DNA from: Microcystis aeruginosa FD4
GTDB lineage: Bacteria > Cyanobacteriota > Cyanobacteriia > Cyanobacteriales > Microcystaceae
Assembly (NCBI RefSeq): GCF_009792235.1
Contig: NZ_CP046973.1
Location: 744,001-808,000, forward strand
DNA length: 64,000 nucleotides
Direction: 5' to 3'
Positions within the stretch are counted from its first letter, which is position 1, and each line of letters begins with the position of its first letter. Both the position numbers and the translations under genes were made by a program. The notes beneath the pieces are model-generated. The model was not told the origin of the DNA, made no database searches, and worked only from the letters and a program-made list of their open reading frames with translations. Shown here piece by piece: positions 8,844-17,187 of this stretch.

Positions 8844-9608
8844 ATGACAACTCTCGACATTTTACCAGAAGTTACCTGTCCCCCCACCGATTTATGGAGT
8901 GATGAACCACCCTTGGAAAGTGATTTACACCTGCAACAGATCATAATTCTTCTCAGTTGTCTAGAATTATTATGGCAAGAGAAAAACGATTACTACGCTT
9001 CCGGTAATCTGACTATCTACTATAACGAAGAACAACTGAAAAAGCGCGATTTCTGCGGTCCTGATTTTTTTGTGGTTTTAGATACAGAAAAACGTCCCCG
9101 CAAAAGTTGGGTGGTTTGGGGAGAACAGGGGAAATATCCCAATGTAATCGTCGAGATTCTTTCCGATTCTACGGCCAATATTGACCGCAATAAAAAGAAA
9201 ATTCTCTATCAAAATACTTTTCGCACTCCTAATTATTTTGGGTTCGATCCTAATACGTTAGAATGGCAAGGATTTAGACTAATTGAAGGACAATATCAAG
9301 CTATTTCTGCCAATGAGCAGGGTTATCTATGGAGTGAACAGTTAGGATTATATTTAGGCATATTTGACCGGAAACTGCGTTATTTTACCGTCGATGGTCA
9401 ATTGGTTCCCACTCCCCAAGAAGCTGAATTAGAGCAAAGACAAGCAAAGGAACAGATTCTTTTAGAAAGGGAACAGGAACGACAAGCAAAAGAACAGGCT
9501 CTTTTAGAAAAAGAACAGGCTCTTTTAGAAAAAGAACAAGAACGACAAGCTAAGGAAAAATTAGCGGCAAAATTACGAGAATTAGGCATCAATCCTGAGA
9601 CAATTTAG
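8844..9608 (+). CDS. Uma2 family (DUF820) protein, copy 3
   Basis: The shortest copy at 254 residues, with five heptad modules. It has a unique substitution in a conserved core segment, NYFGFDP where the others read NYFWFDP (TGG to GGG). With copy 4 it shares IFDRKLRYF instead of IFDQKLRYF. The Trp lies after the predicted catalytic E and K, so the change may weaken folding; that is inference. The leader and promoter are intact. Confidence 0.88.
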   Translation: MTTLDILPEVTCPPTDLWSDEPPLESDLHLQQIIILLSCLELLWQEKNDYYASGNLTIYYNEEQLKKRDFCGPDFFVVLDTEKRPRKSWVVWGEQGKYPNVIVEILSDSTANIDRNKKKILYQNTFRTPNYFGFDPNTLEWQGFRLIEGQYQAISANEQGYLWSEQLGLYLGIFDRKLRYFTVDGQLVPTPQEAELEQRQAKEQILLEREQERQAKEQALLEKEQALLEKEQERQAKEKLAAKLRELGINPETI

Positions 9609-9703
9609 CCAGTTAAAATTCCCCATCCCTAATTCCTAATTCCTAATTGATAATTTCTCATAGCTGTTATAATTAGATCAATGTCCCAGCCAGGGGAAAA
9701 ACT

Positions 9704-10531
9704 ATGACAACTCTCGACATTTTACCAGAAGTTACCTGTCCCCCCACCGATTTATGGAGTGATGAACCACCCTTGGAAAGTGATTTACACCTGCAACAGA
9801 TCATAATTCTTCTCAGTTGTCTAGAATTATTATGGCAAGAGAAAAACGATTACTACGCTTCCGGTAATCTGACTATCTACTATAACGAAGAACAACTGAA
9901 AAAGCGCGATTTCTGCGGTCCTGATTTTTTTGTGGTTTTAGATACAGAAAAACGTCCCCGCAAAAGTTGGGTGGTTTGGGGAGAACAGGGAAAATATCCC
10001 AATGTAATCGTCGAGATTCTTTCCGATTCTACGGCCAATATTGACCGCAATAAAAAGAAAATTCTCTATCAAAATACTTTTCGCACTCCTAATTATTTTT
10101 GGTTCGATCCTAATACGTTAGAATGGCAAGGATTTAGACTAATTGAAGGACAATATCAAGCTATTTCTGCCAATGAGCAGGGTTATCTATGGAGTGAACA
10201 GTTAGGATTATATTTAGGCATATTTGACCGGAAACTGCGTTATTTTACCGTCGATGGTCAATTGGTTCCCACTCCCCAAGAAGCTGAATTAGAGCAAAGA
10301 CAAGCAAAGGAACAGATTCTTTTAGAAAGGGAACAGGAACGACAGGCAAAAGAACAGGCTCTTTTAGAAAAGGAACAGGAACGACAGGCAAAGGAACAGA
10401 TTTTTTTAGAAAAGGAACAGGAACGACAGGCAAAAGAACAGGCTCTTTTAGAAAAAGAACAAGAACGACAAGCTAAGGAAAAATTAGCGGCAAAATTACG
10501 AGAATTAGGCATCAATCCTGAGACAATTTAG
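9704..10531 (+). CDS. Uma2 family (DUF820) protein, copy 4
   Basis: A 275-residue copy with eight heptad modules, including a unique QIFLEKE. The core keeps NYFWFDP and shares IFDRKLRYF with copy 3, showing these two neighbours have a common recent origin or were homogenised by gene conversion. Leader, -10 box and PD-(D/E)XK residues match the other units. Confidence 0.9.
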   Translation: MTTLDILPEVTCPPTDLWSDEPPLESDLHLQQIIILLSCLELLWQEKNDYYASGNLTIYYNEEQLKKRDFCGPDFFVVLDTEKRPRKSWVVWGEQGKYPNVIVEILSDSTANIDRNKKKILYQNTFRTPNYFWFDPNTLEWQGFRLIEGQYQAISANEQGYLWSEQLGLYLGIFDRKLRYFTVDGQLVPTPQEAELEQRQAKEQILLEREQERQAKEQALLEKEQERQAKEQIFLEKEQERQAKEQALLEKEQERQAKEKLAAKLRELGINPETI

Positions 10532-10626
10532 CCAGTTAAAATTCCCCATCCCTAATTCCTAATTCCTAATTGATAATTTCTCATAGCTGTTATAATTAGA
10601 TCAATGTCCCAGCCAGGGGAAAAACT

Positions 10627-11475
10627 ATGACAACTCTCGACATTTTACCAGAAGTTACCTGTCCCCCCACCGATTTATGGAGTGATGAACCACCCTTGGA
10701 AAGTGATTTACACCTGCAACAGATCATAATTCTTCTCAGTTGTCTAGAATTATTATGGCAAGAGAAAAACGATTACTACGCTTCCGGTAATCTGACTATC
10801 TACTATAACGAAGAACAACTGAAAAAGCGCGATTTCTGTGGTCCTGATTTTTTTGTGGTTTTAGATACAGAAAAACGTCCCCGCAAAAGTTGGGTGGTTT
10901 GGGGAGAACAGGGGAAATATCCCAATGTAATCGTCGAGATTCTTTCCGATTCTACGGCCAATATTGACCGCAATAAAAAGAAAATTCTCTATCAAAATAC
11001 TTTTCGCACTCCTAATTATTTTTGGTTCGATCCTAATACGTTAGAATGGCAAGGATTTAGACTAATTGAAGGACAATATCAAGCTATTTCTGCCAATGAG
11101 CAGGGTTATCTATGGAGTGAACAGTTAGGATTATATTTAGGCATATTTGACCAGAAACTGCGTTATTTTACCGTCGATGGTCAATTGGTTCCCACTCCCC
11201 AAGAAGCTGAATTAGAGCAAAGACAAGCAAAGGAACAGATTCTTTTAGAAAAGGAACAGATTCTTTTAGAAAGGGAACAGATTCTTTTAGAAAGGGAACA
11301 GGAACGACAGGCAAAAGAACAGGCTCTTTTAGAAAAAGAACAGATTCTTTCAGAAAAGGAACAGGAACGACAGGCAAAAGAACAGGCTCTTTTAGAAAAA
11401 GAACAGGAACGACAAGCTAAGGAAAGATTAGCCGCAAAATTACGAGAATTAGGCATCAATCCCCAGACAATTTAG
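10627..11475 (+). CDS. Uma2 family (DUF820) protein, copy 5
   Basis: The longest copy at 282 residues with nine heptad modules, one of which reads QILSEKE. It alone ends with KERLAAKLRELGINPQTI and runs into unique downstream DNA, so it preserves the ancestral 3' end. The core is identical to copies 1 and 2. The tail is predicted to be a long charged coiled coil, which could set oligomerisation; this is inferred from heptad spacing. Confidence 0.9.
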   Translation: MTTLDILPEVTCPPTDLWSDEPPLESDLHLQQIIILLSCLELLWQEKNDYYASGNLTIYYNEEQLKKRDFCGPDFFVVLDTEKRPRKSWVVWGEQGKYPNVIVEILSDSTANIDRNKKKILYQNTFRTPNYFWFDPNTLEWQGFRLIEGQYQAISANEQGYLWSEQLGLYLGIFDQKLRYFTVDGQLVPTPQEAELEQRQAKEQILLEKEQILLEREQILLEREQERQAKEQALLEKEQILSEKEQERQAKEQALLEKEQERQAKERLAAKLRELGINPQTI

Positions 11476-11549
11476 CTGGTTAAAATCTGCAAACGGCGAG
11501 CGATAACCCCTTGAGTTACAATTATCTTGATTTGACTGGATAGACCCGA

Positions 11550-12155
11550 ATGCAACTCACTCCCGAACAATACAAAGAAAAAATGCAGCGCCGCAAGGCA
11601 ATCCAAGAGGAACGTTTAGCCGAAAAAATCGCTGAGAAAGGTTTAATTATCGTTAATACCGGCGATGGCAAGGGAAAAACCACGGCAGCCCTCGGTATGG
11701 TTTTACGTTCCCTCGGTCATGGTTACAAAGTGGCGGTGGTACAATTCATCAAAGGTGCTTGGGAACCCGCCGAACAAAAGATTTTTAGTGTTTGGGGGGA
11801 ACAAATCGAGTTTTATGCTATGGGGGAAGGTTTCACCTGGGAAACTCAAGACAGGGAAAGAGATATAGAGAAAGCCCAAGAAGCATGGCAAAAAGCCCTA
11901 ACTTTTCTCGAAAATCCCCAATATCAATTAATTTTACTCGATGAGATCAATATCGCCCTTAAACTTGGCTATCTGGATATTCAGGAAGTTATCGCTGGTT
12001 TAGCCCGAAAACCCGATAATTGCCACGTTATTCTCACTGGTAGAGGAGCTTTACCCGAATTAATCGAGATAGCGGATTTAGTCACGGAAATGAAGTTAAT
12101 TAAACATCCCTTTCGTCAACAGGGAGTGAAAGCGCAACCCGGCATCGAATTTTAA
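11550..12155 (+). CDS. cobO: Cob(I)yrinic acid a,c-diamide adenosyltransferase
   Basis: Corrinoid adenosyltransferase of the CobO/BtuR/CobA type (201 residues), transferring the 5'-deoxyadenosyl group of ATP to cob(I)alamin precursors. The P-loop is GDGKGKTTAALG (about 38-49). Further family motifs are VVQFIKGAW, the acidic LILLDEINIAL and VILTGRGA. The C-terminal HPFRQQGVKAQPGIEF is typical. No cobalamin riboswitch is visible in the 74-bp upstream gap. The TAA stop lies within the terminal inverted repeat of the adjoining MITE. Confidence 0.92.
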   Translation: MQLTPEQYKEKMQRRKAIQEERLAEKIAEKGLIIVNTGDGKGKTTAALGMVLRSLGHGYKVAVVQFIKGAWEPAEQKIFSVWGEQIEFYAMGEGFTWETQDRERDIEKAQEAWQKALTFLENPQYQLILLDEINIALKLGYLDIQEVIAGLARKPDNCHVILTGRGALPELIEIADLVTEMKLIKHPFRQQGVKAQPGIEF

Positions 12156-12378
12156 TTAGGGTCTGCTGAAAAAGTTTTTCGTGGGGGCAGGGTGTGGGGT
12201 ATGGGGTGTAGGGTGTAGGGTTTTACCGATTTTGAGGTAGTCAGTTACCTAATTTTCAGGGAAAAAGTACCTGAATTTTACCCCCGATCACCCCCAGGTC
12301 CGGCACTTTTGGATTTCAAAAAAGTCTAAAAGCCTTATCCAACAAAGTTTTTAGATTTATTCAGCAAGCCCTAATTAA
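12152..12378. mobile_element. MITE family 1, copy A
   Basis: About 225-bp non-coding element with terminal inverted repeats of the form TTAATTAGGGYYTGC, related to copies at 23.1, 32.7, 46.8 and 52.3 kb. The core contains a GGGGTGT-type heptamer run and the conserved segment CTAATTTTCAGGGAAAAAG. The stop codons of both convergent neighbours (cobO and the aldo/keto reductase) are the TAAs of the two terminal repeats. Confidence 0.8.
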
Positions 12379-13556
12379 CTACTGCTTAAGCGTTGTACCG
12401 TCTCTCCCGACAATAATCGATGAGTTTCGGCGAGAAGATAGGTAATTTTATCAGCGTGGGGACTAGCGGCTAAACAGGCAGTTAAATCGAGTTTTTCTAC
12501 CTCTTTTGCCTGTTGACCAGGGAACCAATGACCCCCATTCCCCAAGAGATTGTATCTGGCCTTGGCAAAGTCAATCATATCGTAGGCGATAGCGAGATTG
12601 CGTAACCAGAGGATAGAACGAATATTGATGTGATTGGGGGTATTTTCCCAGCTAGGTAAACCCATAGACCAAGTTTTCACCCAATTATCGCCTAAACAGT
12701 TGATCATCTCCCCTTGCAATCTCTCGATAATTGCCGGTAAAATCTCCTCGGCTCGATCGAGTAAGGGTAAAGTTTTCAGGTGTTCATCAAAATCTGTGGG
12801 TTGCGCTGCACCGATACTCAGGGTATGAACGGCCGGATGACTGAGACAGAATAGGTCATTAAAAACCATCGGACTGAGAGGAGAACAGAGAGCGACGAGT
12901 TTAGGGGGAGGATTGTAGAGATGGCCGCCCTTATCGGAGGGACTAATGATAAAAACGCCCATATCCTGCTGTTTTGCCGCTTCTATGGCCAGCCAGTTAT
13001 TCTGAAAAATATAGTACCAGTGCAGATTGAGGTAATCGTAACAATTTGTTGCAATAGTCTTGACAATTATATCAGTTGGTGCATGAGTCGAGAAACCGAT
13101 AAAACGAACTTTTCCCTGTTGCTGTAATTTTTTCGCCTCTTGCCAACAACCGCCCTCAGCCATAGTGTCATCGAGAATTTCCTCGGTGTTGATGCCATGG
13201 ATACCCAACAAATCCACATAATCTAACCGTAAAAATTGCAAGGATTGCTCAAATTTACGGCGAAATTCCCGCACATCTTGACTAGGAGAAACTTTCGTCT
13301 GCACGATAATCTTTTCCCTCGGTAATTGCGGCAAAATTTTGCCTAATTGCATCTCGGAAGTGCCGTAACCCCTAGCGGTTTCGATGTGATTAATCCCCAC
13401 TTCCAGAGATTTATTAATGATTGCCTCTAAATTGCCTTGATTCTCGTCGGGAATTTGCGACATTGGCAAATCCTGCCACTGAAATTGATAGCGCATTCCC
13501 CCACAGGAAAACACCGGCATTTGTAGATTAGTGCGACCGAAACGACGATACTGCAT
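12375..13556 (-). CDS. Aldo/keto reductase
   Basis: A 393-residue NADPH-dependent aldo/keto reductase, TIM-barrel fold. Catalytic tetrad candidates are the Asp-equivalent region and Tyr in HIETARGYGTSE, Lys in IIVQTKVS and His in LLGIHGI. The start MQYRRFGRTNLQMPVFSCGGMR is typical of the family. The C-terminal about 110 residues form a helical extension without the ferredoxin-like cysteine motif of some relatives. The substrate is unknown. The stop codon overlaps a MITE end, and a heptanucleotide repeat abuts the start, so its promoter must lie in or beyond the repeat. Confidence 0.87.
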   Translation of the reverse strand: MQYRRFGRTNLQMPVFSCGGMRYQFQWQDLPMSQIPDENQGNLEAIINKSLEVGINHIETARGYGTSEMQLGKILPQLPREKIIVQTKVSPSQDVREFRRKFEQSLQFLRLDYVDLLGIHGINTEEILDDTMAEGGCWQEAKKLQQQGKVRFIGFSTHAPTDIIVKTIATNCYDYLNLHWYYIFQNNWLAIEAAKQQDMGVFIISPSDKGGHLYNPPPKLVALCSPLSPMVFNDLFCLSHPAVHTLSIGAAQPTDFDEHLKTLPLLDRAEEILPAIIERLQGEMINCLGDNWVKTWSMGLPSWENTPNHINIRSILWLRNLAIAYDMIDFAKARYNLLGNGGHWFPGQQAKEVEKLDLTACLAASPHADKITYLLAETHRLLSGETVQRLSSS

Positions 13557-13559
13557 ATA

Positions 13560-13636
13560 TTCAGTTATCAGTTATCAGTTATCAGTTATCAGTTATCAGT
13601 TATCAGTTATCAGTTATCAGTTATCAGTTATCAGTG
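13560..13636. repeat. Heptanucleotide repeat (CAGTTAT)n
   Basis: About ten perfect tandem copies of CAGTTAT directly upstream of the aldo/keto reductase start. The same heptamer, or its complement ATAACTG, recurs at 14.7, 26.6, 28.4-28.9, 31.45 and 59.0 kb. It resembles the short tandemly repeated repetitive sequences known from cyanobacteria. Confidence 0.95.
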
Positions 13637-13731
13637 GGGTGATGGGGTTTTAGGGTTTTGGGGTATTAGTTGAAACTTCCCTATGTCCCCATTCTCCCAT
13701 TACCCCATTCCCTGTTCTCTGTTCCCTAAAT

Positions 13732-14496
13732 TTAATCGGGTACAGTGAGAATTTCGACACCAGTTTCGGTGACGGCGATGGTGTGTTCAAATTGGGCCGA
13801 AAGTTTACCATCTTTAGTAATAGCAGTCCAACCGTCTTTTAAGAGAATATGTTGCCAAGTTCCCTCATTAATCATTGGTTCAATGGTGAATACCATGCCG
13901 GGGCGAATTGTTTTGCCTTTGCCGCGAATGCCGTAGTGGGGAACCTGCGGACCGGTGTGAAAAACATTACTGATACCATGACCGACAAAATCTCTAACCA
14001 CCGAAAATCCTTGTCCTTCGGCGTATTCTTGGATAGCGGCGCCGATATCGCCGATTTTACCCCCCGGCTGCACTGCATCTATGCCTCTTTGCAGACATTC
14101 TCTGGTCACTTCCACTAACTTTTTGGCCAAGGGGGAGGGAGTACCGACAAAGAAAGTGCACGAGGTATCACCGTGATAACCTTCTAAAATCGGGGTGACA
14201 TCAATGTTAATAATATCGCCGTCTTTGAGGATTTGATTGGCGCTGGGGATGCCGTGACAGATAACCTCGTTAATGCTAGTACAGATGGACTTAGGAAAAC
14301 CATGGTATCCTAGGGGCGCACTTTTGGCTCCATGGGCGCGAGTCCAACGTTCTGCCTCGTCATTGATTTCTAGGGTACTTACCCCCGGTTTAACCATATC
14401 TGCCAGATGGTCTAACAGTTTAGCCGCTAATCGTCCGGCTCGACGCATTTTTTCAATTTCCCGGGAAGAGAGTAAGGTGATGGTATCGTTGCCCAT
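13732..14496 (-). CDS. map: Methionine aminopeptidase, type I
   Basis: Removes the initiator methionine from nascent proteins. The 254-residue single-domain form shows the metal ligands in order: His in LGYHGFPKSICTS, Asp in GDIINIDVTP and HGDTSCTF, His in VGHGISNVFH, Glu in FTIEPMI and Glu in FEHTIAVTE. It lacks the N-terminal zinc finger of longer forms. The start MGNDTITLLSSREIEKMRRAG is standard. Repeat-rich spacers lie on both sides, with no obvious operon partner. Confidence 0.95.
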   Translation of the reverse strand: MGNDTITLLSSREIEKMRRAGRLAAKLLDHLADMVKPGVSTLEINDEAERWTRAHGAKSAPLGYHGFPKSICTSINEVICHGIPSANQILKDGDIINIDVTPILEGYHGDTSCTFFVGTPSPLAKKLVEVTRECLQRGIDAVQPGGKIGDIGAAIQEYAEGQGFSVVRDFVGHGISNVFHTGPQVPHYGIRGKGKTIRPGMVFTIEPMINEGTWQHILLKDGWTAITKDGKLSAQFEHTIAVTETGVEILTVPD

Positions 14497-14573
14497 GAAT
14501 TATCCGACTGTTGAGAAAGATTCTTGTTACATTTCTTATCCTAGCAAAATCGGGCAGCCTTATGGTTTAGGGG

Positions 14574-14755
14574 GTTGGGTTATGGAAGTGGGGTGTGGGG
14601 TGTGGGGAGATGGGGTGTAGGGTGTAGGGAAATGGGGAAATGGGGAAATGGGGAGAATAAATAAAAATAATCTCCTGACTACTGATCAGTGATAACTGAT
14701 AACTGATAACTGATCACTGATAACTGATAACTGATCACTGTCTCCCGTCTCCTGA
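14574..14755. repeat. Composite heptamer/octamer repeat region
   Basis: The 268-bp gap between map and the pstB remnant holds a G-rich block (GGGGTGT and GGGGAAAT units, about 14584-14655), an AT-rich spacer (GAATAAATAAAAATAATCTCCTG), then an ATAACTG/GATCACTG block (about 14680-14742). The same order, G-rich block followed by AATAAATAAAAATAATCTCCTG, occurs at 34.69-34.89 kb, so this is a recurring composite. Confidence 0.85.
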
Positions 14756-14764
14756 CAAGAGAAA

Positions 14765-15135
14765 TTAACCGAATCTACCGGCTACATAATCGCGAGTTTG
14801 TTGATTAACTGCATCGGTGAAAATTTTCTGGGTGGTGTCAAATTCCACCAAACGACCGACGCGGGTTTCATCGGCATTAAAAAAGGCCGTGCGATCGGAT
14901 ACTCTAGAGGCCTGTTGCATATTATGGGTGACAATGACGATCGTGTATTGTTCCTTCAACTCATGGATTAATTCCTCGACTTTGAGGGTAGAAAGGGGGT
15001 CTAAAGCGGAACAAGGTTCATCCATTAATAATACTTTTGGTTTTACTGCCAAAGCGCGAGCAATACACAATCTTTGTTGTTGTCCTCCCGATAATCCTAA
15101 AGCAGATTTATTCAACAGATCTTTAACTTCATTCC
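14765..15135 (-). pseudogene. pstB: Truncated phosphate ABC transporter ATPase PstB (C-terminal part)
   Basis: Only the last about 123 codons of PstB remain: NEVKDLLNKSALGLSGGQQQ (ABC signature), Walker B VLLMDEPCSALDP, the H-loop VIVTHNMQQ and the C-terminal RDYVAGRFG. The Walker A half is gone. The frame runs back to the IS1 end at 15136. A remnant initiating at TTG 15115 could not bind ATP productively. In transcription order it follows pstS' and the IS, so pstC, pstA and the first half of pstB are missing here. Confidence 0.9.
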
Positions 15136-16093
15136 GGTAATGATTCGGTAGTAGTGGCGTAGCTCTCTTGCTTACCTGGTATGAATTGTGTAAAATATTT
15201 ATTAATAAAAATAATTGGAACCCGCTCAGTCTTTAAACCTCTAGCTTGCTCATGACTTTTCTGATAAATATCTTTTTCTGGCTCCTGTCTGGCTTACTCA
15301 AATATCAGTCTAGCACCGAACCAAGTCCCCCCCCTAGTTCACCTCTATTCCCCTGTCAAGCGTTGTGGTTCTCACCATAGGATCAAGAATGGTTCTATTC
15401 ATAAGGGAAAACCCAAACGTCAATGTAAAGAATGTGGTCAACCGTTTGTGATCAATCCCACTAATAAAACCGTGTCTGACGAAACAAAACAATTAATTGA
15501 CAAACTCTTACTCGAACGAATTTCCTGACGAGGAATTGCTAGAGTAACAGGGGTAATTTGGTCATGTTTACAAAACTATGTCAACAATAAACTGGCGGCT
15601 GTCCCCCGTCAAATAAAGGTTTCGGACAAACCAAAAGGTAAATTGGTTGTAGAATGTGATGAGATGTGGTCTTTTGTTTTTTCTAAGATGATAAAGGTCT
15701 ATATTTGGCGGTTAATTGATAGAAATACAAGAGAAATTATTGGTTGCTATGCGCGGATATAGGAGTCGTCAATCAGCCAGAAAACTTTGGGGCCAGTTTA
15801 CCAGGCGTTTACCGACAATGTGCGGTTGCTTACACAGACTTTTGGGAGTCCTATAAGACAGTAATTCCTAGTAAACGTCATCGACCGGTCGGAAAAGAAA
15901 CTGGTCAAACTAATCCTATTGAAAGATTAAATAATACCTTTCGACAAAGGATTTCTCGGCTGGTGAGAGAGAGTCTATCTTTCTCTAAAAAAATGGAGAA
16001 TCACGTTGGGGAACCCTTTGGTATTTTATCCATGACTACAATGCACAGCAAAGCAAAGGATTAAGCCGCCATCACTACTACCGAATCACCACC
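15136..16093 (+). mobile_element. IS1-family insertion sequence relic
   Basis: About 958 bp with inverted ends GGTAATGATTCGGTAGTAGTG and its counterpart; TGATTCGGTAGTAGTG at 15141-15156 is a perfect inverted match to 16073-16088. It encodes one damaged IS1-type transposase. No convincing 8-9 bp target duplication flanks it, which agrees with a deletion having removed DNA next to one end. Left flank is pstB, right flank is pstS. Confidence 0.75.
15340..16064 (+). pseudogene. IS1-family transposase, multiply disrupted
   Basis: InsA-like zinc-finger/helix region (HKGKPKRQCKECGQPF) followed by the InsB DDE domain: VVECDEMWSF, AYTDFWESYK, and NPIERLNNTFRQRISRLVRE. Lesions seen are an in-frame TGA at 15526-15528 (ERIS*RGIAR, probably a former Trp), a frame change near 15755 after IIGCYARI, and a disturbed first zinc-knuckle near 15355. 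The C-terminus is frame-scrambled after ENHVG. It cannot make an active transposase. Confidence 0.88.
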
Positions 16094-17101
16094 GATTCCT
16101 TGACCAGTGGTCAGAATCCAAGTCAACAGTCTTTTAATTTCCGCCGCTTTTTTGTTATCAGCATAGTCTCTCGGTACTAATAACCAAGTAATCCCGACGA
16201 TCGGATAACCACTGCCCGGATCGTCCATATTAGCGGTAAAATCGGCGTTAAACTTGATCCCTTCCATAGCTTTGTTAGCTTGAGCGAGACTCGGTTCAAC
16301 AAATTGACCGGCTTTATTTTGAACTTTAGCAGTTCTCATGGTTGCCCCTTCGTTTTTGCGGGCAAAGGTATCTTGAACGTAACCGATCGAGCCTTCTGTT
16401 TGTCTAACCAGGGCTGCCACACCATCATTTTTCGGTCCTTTGAGAACGGTAAAACCCCAGTTAGGTTCTTTGCTGGTTCCCACTTTACTTTTGAAAGAAG
16501 GACTAATAGCACTCAGGTGAGAGGTAAAAATCTCCGTAGTACCACTACCGTCGGCTCTAACCACCACTTTAATGGGTCGGTCGGGCAGTTTCGGATCCAC
16601 TTGTTTCCAGTTGGTGATCTCGCCACTGAAGATTTTACCCAGGTTAGCCCTGGAAATTTGCAGATTATTTACCCCCGGCAGATTATAAACCACGGCGACG
16701 GCTCCTCCGGCGGTGGGAACCAGCAATAAACCGTTTTTCATCTGGCTTTTTTCCGAGGAAGAAGGAGCGGCATCGGAAGCCCCAAAATCGACGGTTCCGG
16801 CGATAAATTGCCGAATACCAGCACCGCTACCGACGGAATTATAGTTAACGGTGACACCAGTGGCGTTTTTATAGTCGGCAAAATAACGCTGGTATAGGGG
16901 CGCGGGAAAGGAGGCTCCCGCACCGTTCAGGGTTTGGGCGAAAGCTTCTCCCATCGTCCCTGCTAGGGCTGCTGCCGTGGCGAAGGAGACAGCACACACA
17001 CGAGTTAGGGTAGCAGTTGAGAATATCAGAAATTTTCTGGTTGAAGAATTCTGCACAATTGGGAAAGTTGAACTTTCTTCAAAATATAGTTTAAGGCACA
17101 A
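16061..17101 (-). CDS. pstS: Phosphate-binding protein PstS with IS-derived C-terminus
   Basis: Periplasmic phosphate-binding subunit of a PstSCAB importer (346 residues). It has an N-terminal signal peptide ending near GTMGEAFA, then the phosphate-site motifs LNGAGASFPAPLYQRYF, SGAGIRQF, DFGASDAAP and RADGSGTTEIF. The native sequence stops at about WILTTGQGI; the final GGDSVVVMAA is encoded by the IS1 terminal repeat. The usual LGYVPLP-type C-terminal helix region (about 30 residues) is lost. The phosphate-site residues remain, but no pstC or pstA follows, so function is doubtful. Confidence 0.85.
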   Translation of the reverse strand: MCLKLYFEESSTFPIVQNSSTRKFLIFSTATLTRVCAVSFATAAALAGTMGEAFAQTLNGAGASFPAPLYQRYFADYKNATGVTVNYNSVGSGAGIRQFIAGTVDFGASDAAPSSSEKSQMKNGLLLVPTAGGAVAVVYNLPGVNNLQISRANLGKIFSGEITNWKQVDPKLPDRPIKVVVRADGSGTTEIFTSHLSAISPSFKSKVGTSKEPNWGFTVLKGPKNDGVAALVRQTEGSIGYVQDTFARKNEGATMRTAKVQNKAGQFVEPSLAQANKAMEGIKFNADFTANMDDPGSGYPIVGITWLLVPRDYADNKKAAEIKRLLTWILTTGQGIGGDSVVVMAA

Positions 17102-17162
17102 ATATTATTTTTAAATCTAGAAATATTTTAGTTTTTTTTGGTTTAAATAAGATTAAATTTAC

Positions 17163-17187
17163 TTTAATCACTCTTAACCTTTAACCT
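17163..17187 (-). promoter_or_regulatory. Candidate Pho box (SphR) upstream of the first pstS
   Basis: Three matches to the cyanobacterial Pho-box octamer PyTTAAPyPy(T/A): TTTAATCA (17163-17170), CTTAACCT (17173-17180) and TTTAACCT (17180-17187), 62-86 bp upstream of the pstS start. The position fits SphS-SphR phosphate-starvation control. The orphaned pstS may still be induced. Confidence 0.55.

Larger units (their letters stand above)
7024..11475 (+). repeat. Five-unit tandem gene array (Uma2 family)
   Basis: Five head-to-tail units of 860-923 bp, each with the same promoter-leader, a near-identical roughly 200-codon core and a tail of variable 21-bp modules. Unit spacing between starts is 874, 902, 860 and 923 bp. 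Unique sequence borders only the 5' side of unit 1 and the 3' side of unit 5 (KERLAAK and NPQTI instead of KEKLAAK and NPETI). That pattern is expected from unequal crossing-over of one ancestral gene. Confidence 0.95.

Noticed and set aside
7622..11459. Minus-strand Cys/Ser-rich frames (KRICSFACRSC-type) across the Uma2 tails
   Set aside because: They are the reverse reading of the 21-bp coiled-coil modules and occur only because the repeat lacks stops in that frame; no start signals or independent support.
11476..11549. Cobalamin riboswitch upstream of cobO
   Set aside because: The gap is only 74 bp and contains no B12-box-like sequence.
13560..14742. CRISPR array
   Set aside because: The repeats here and elsewhere are 7-8 bp tandem units without spacers, and no cas genes are present in the window.
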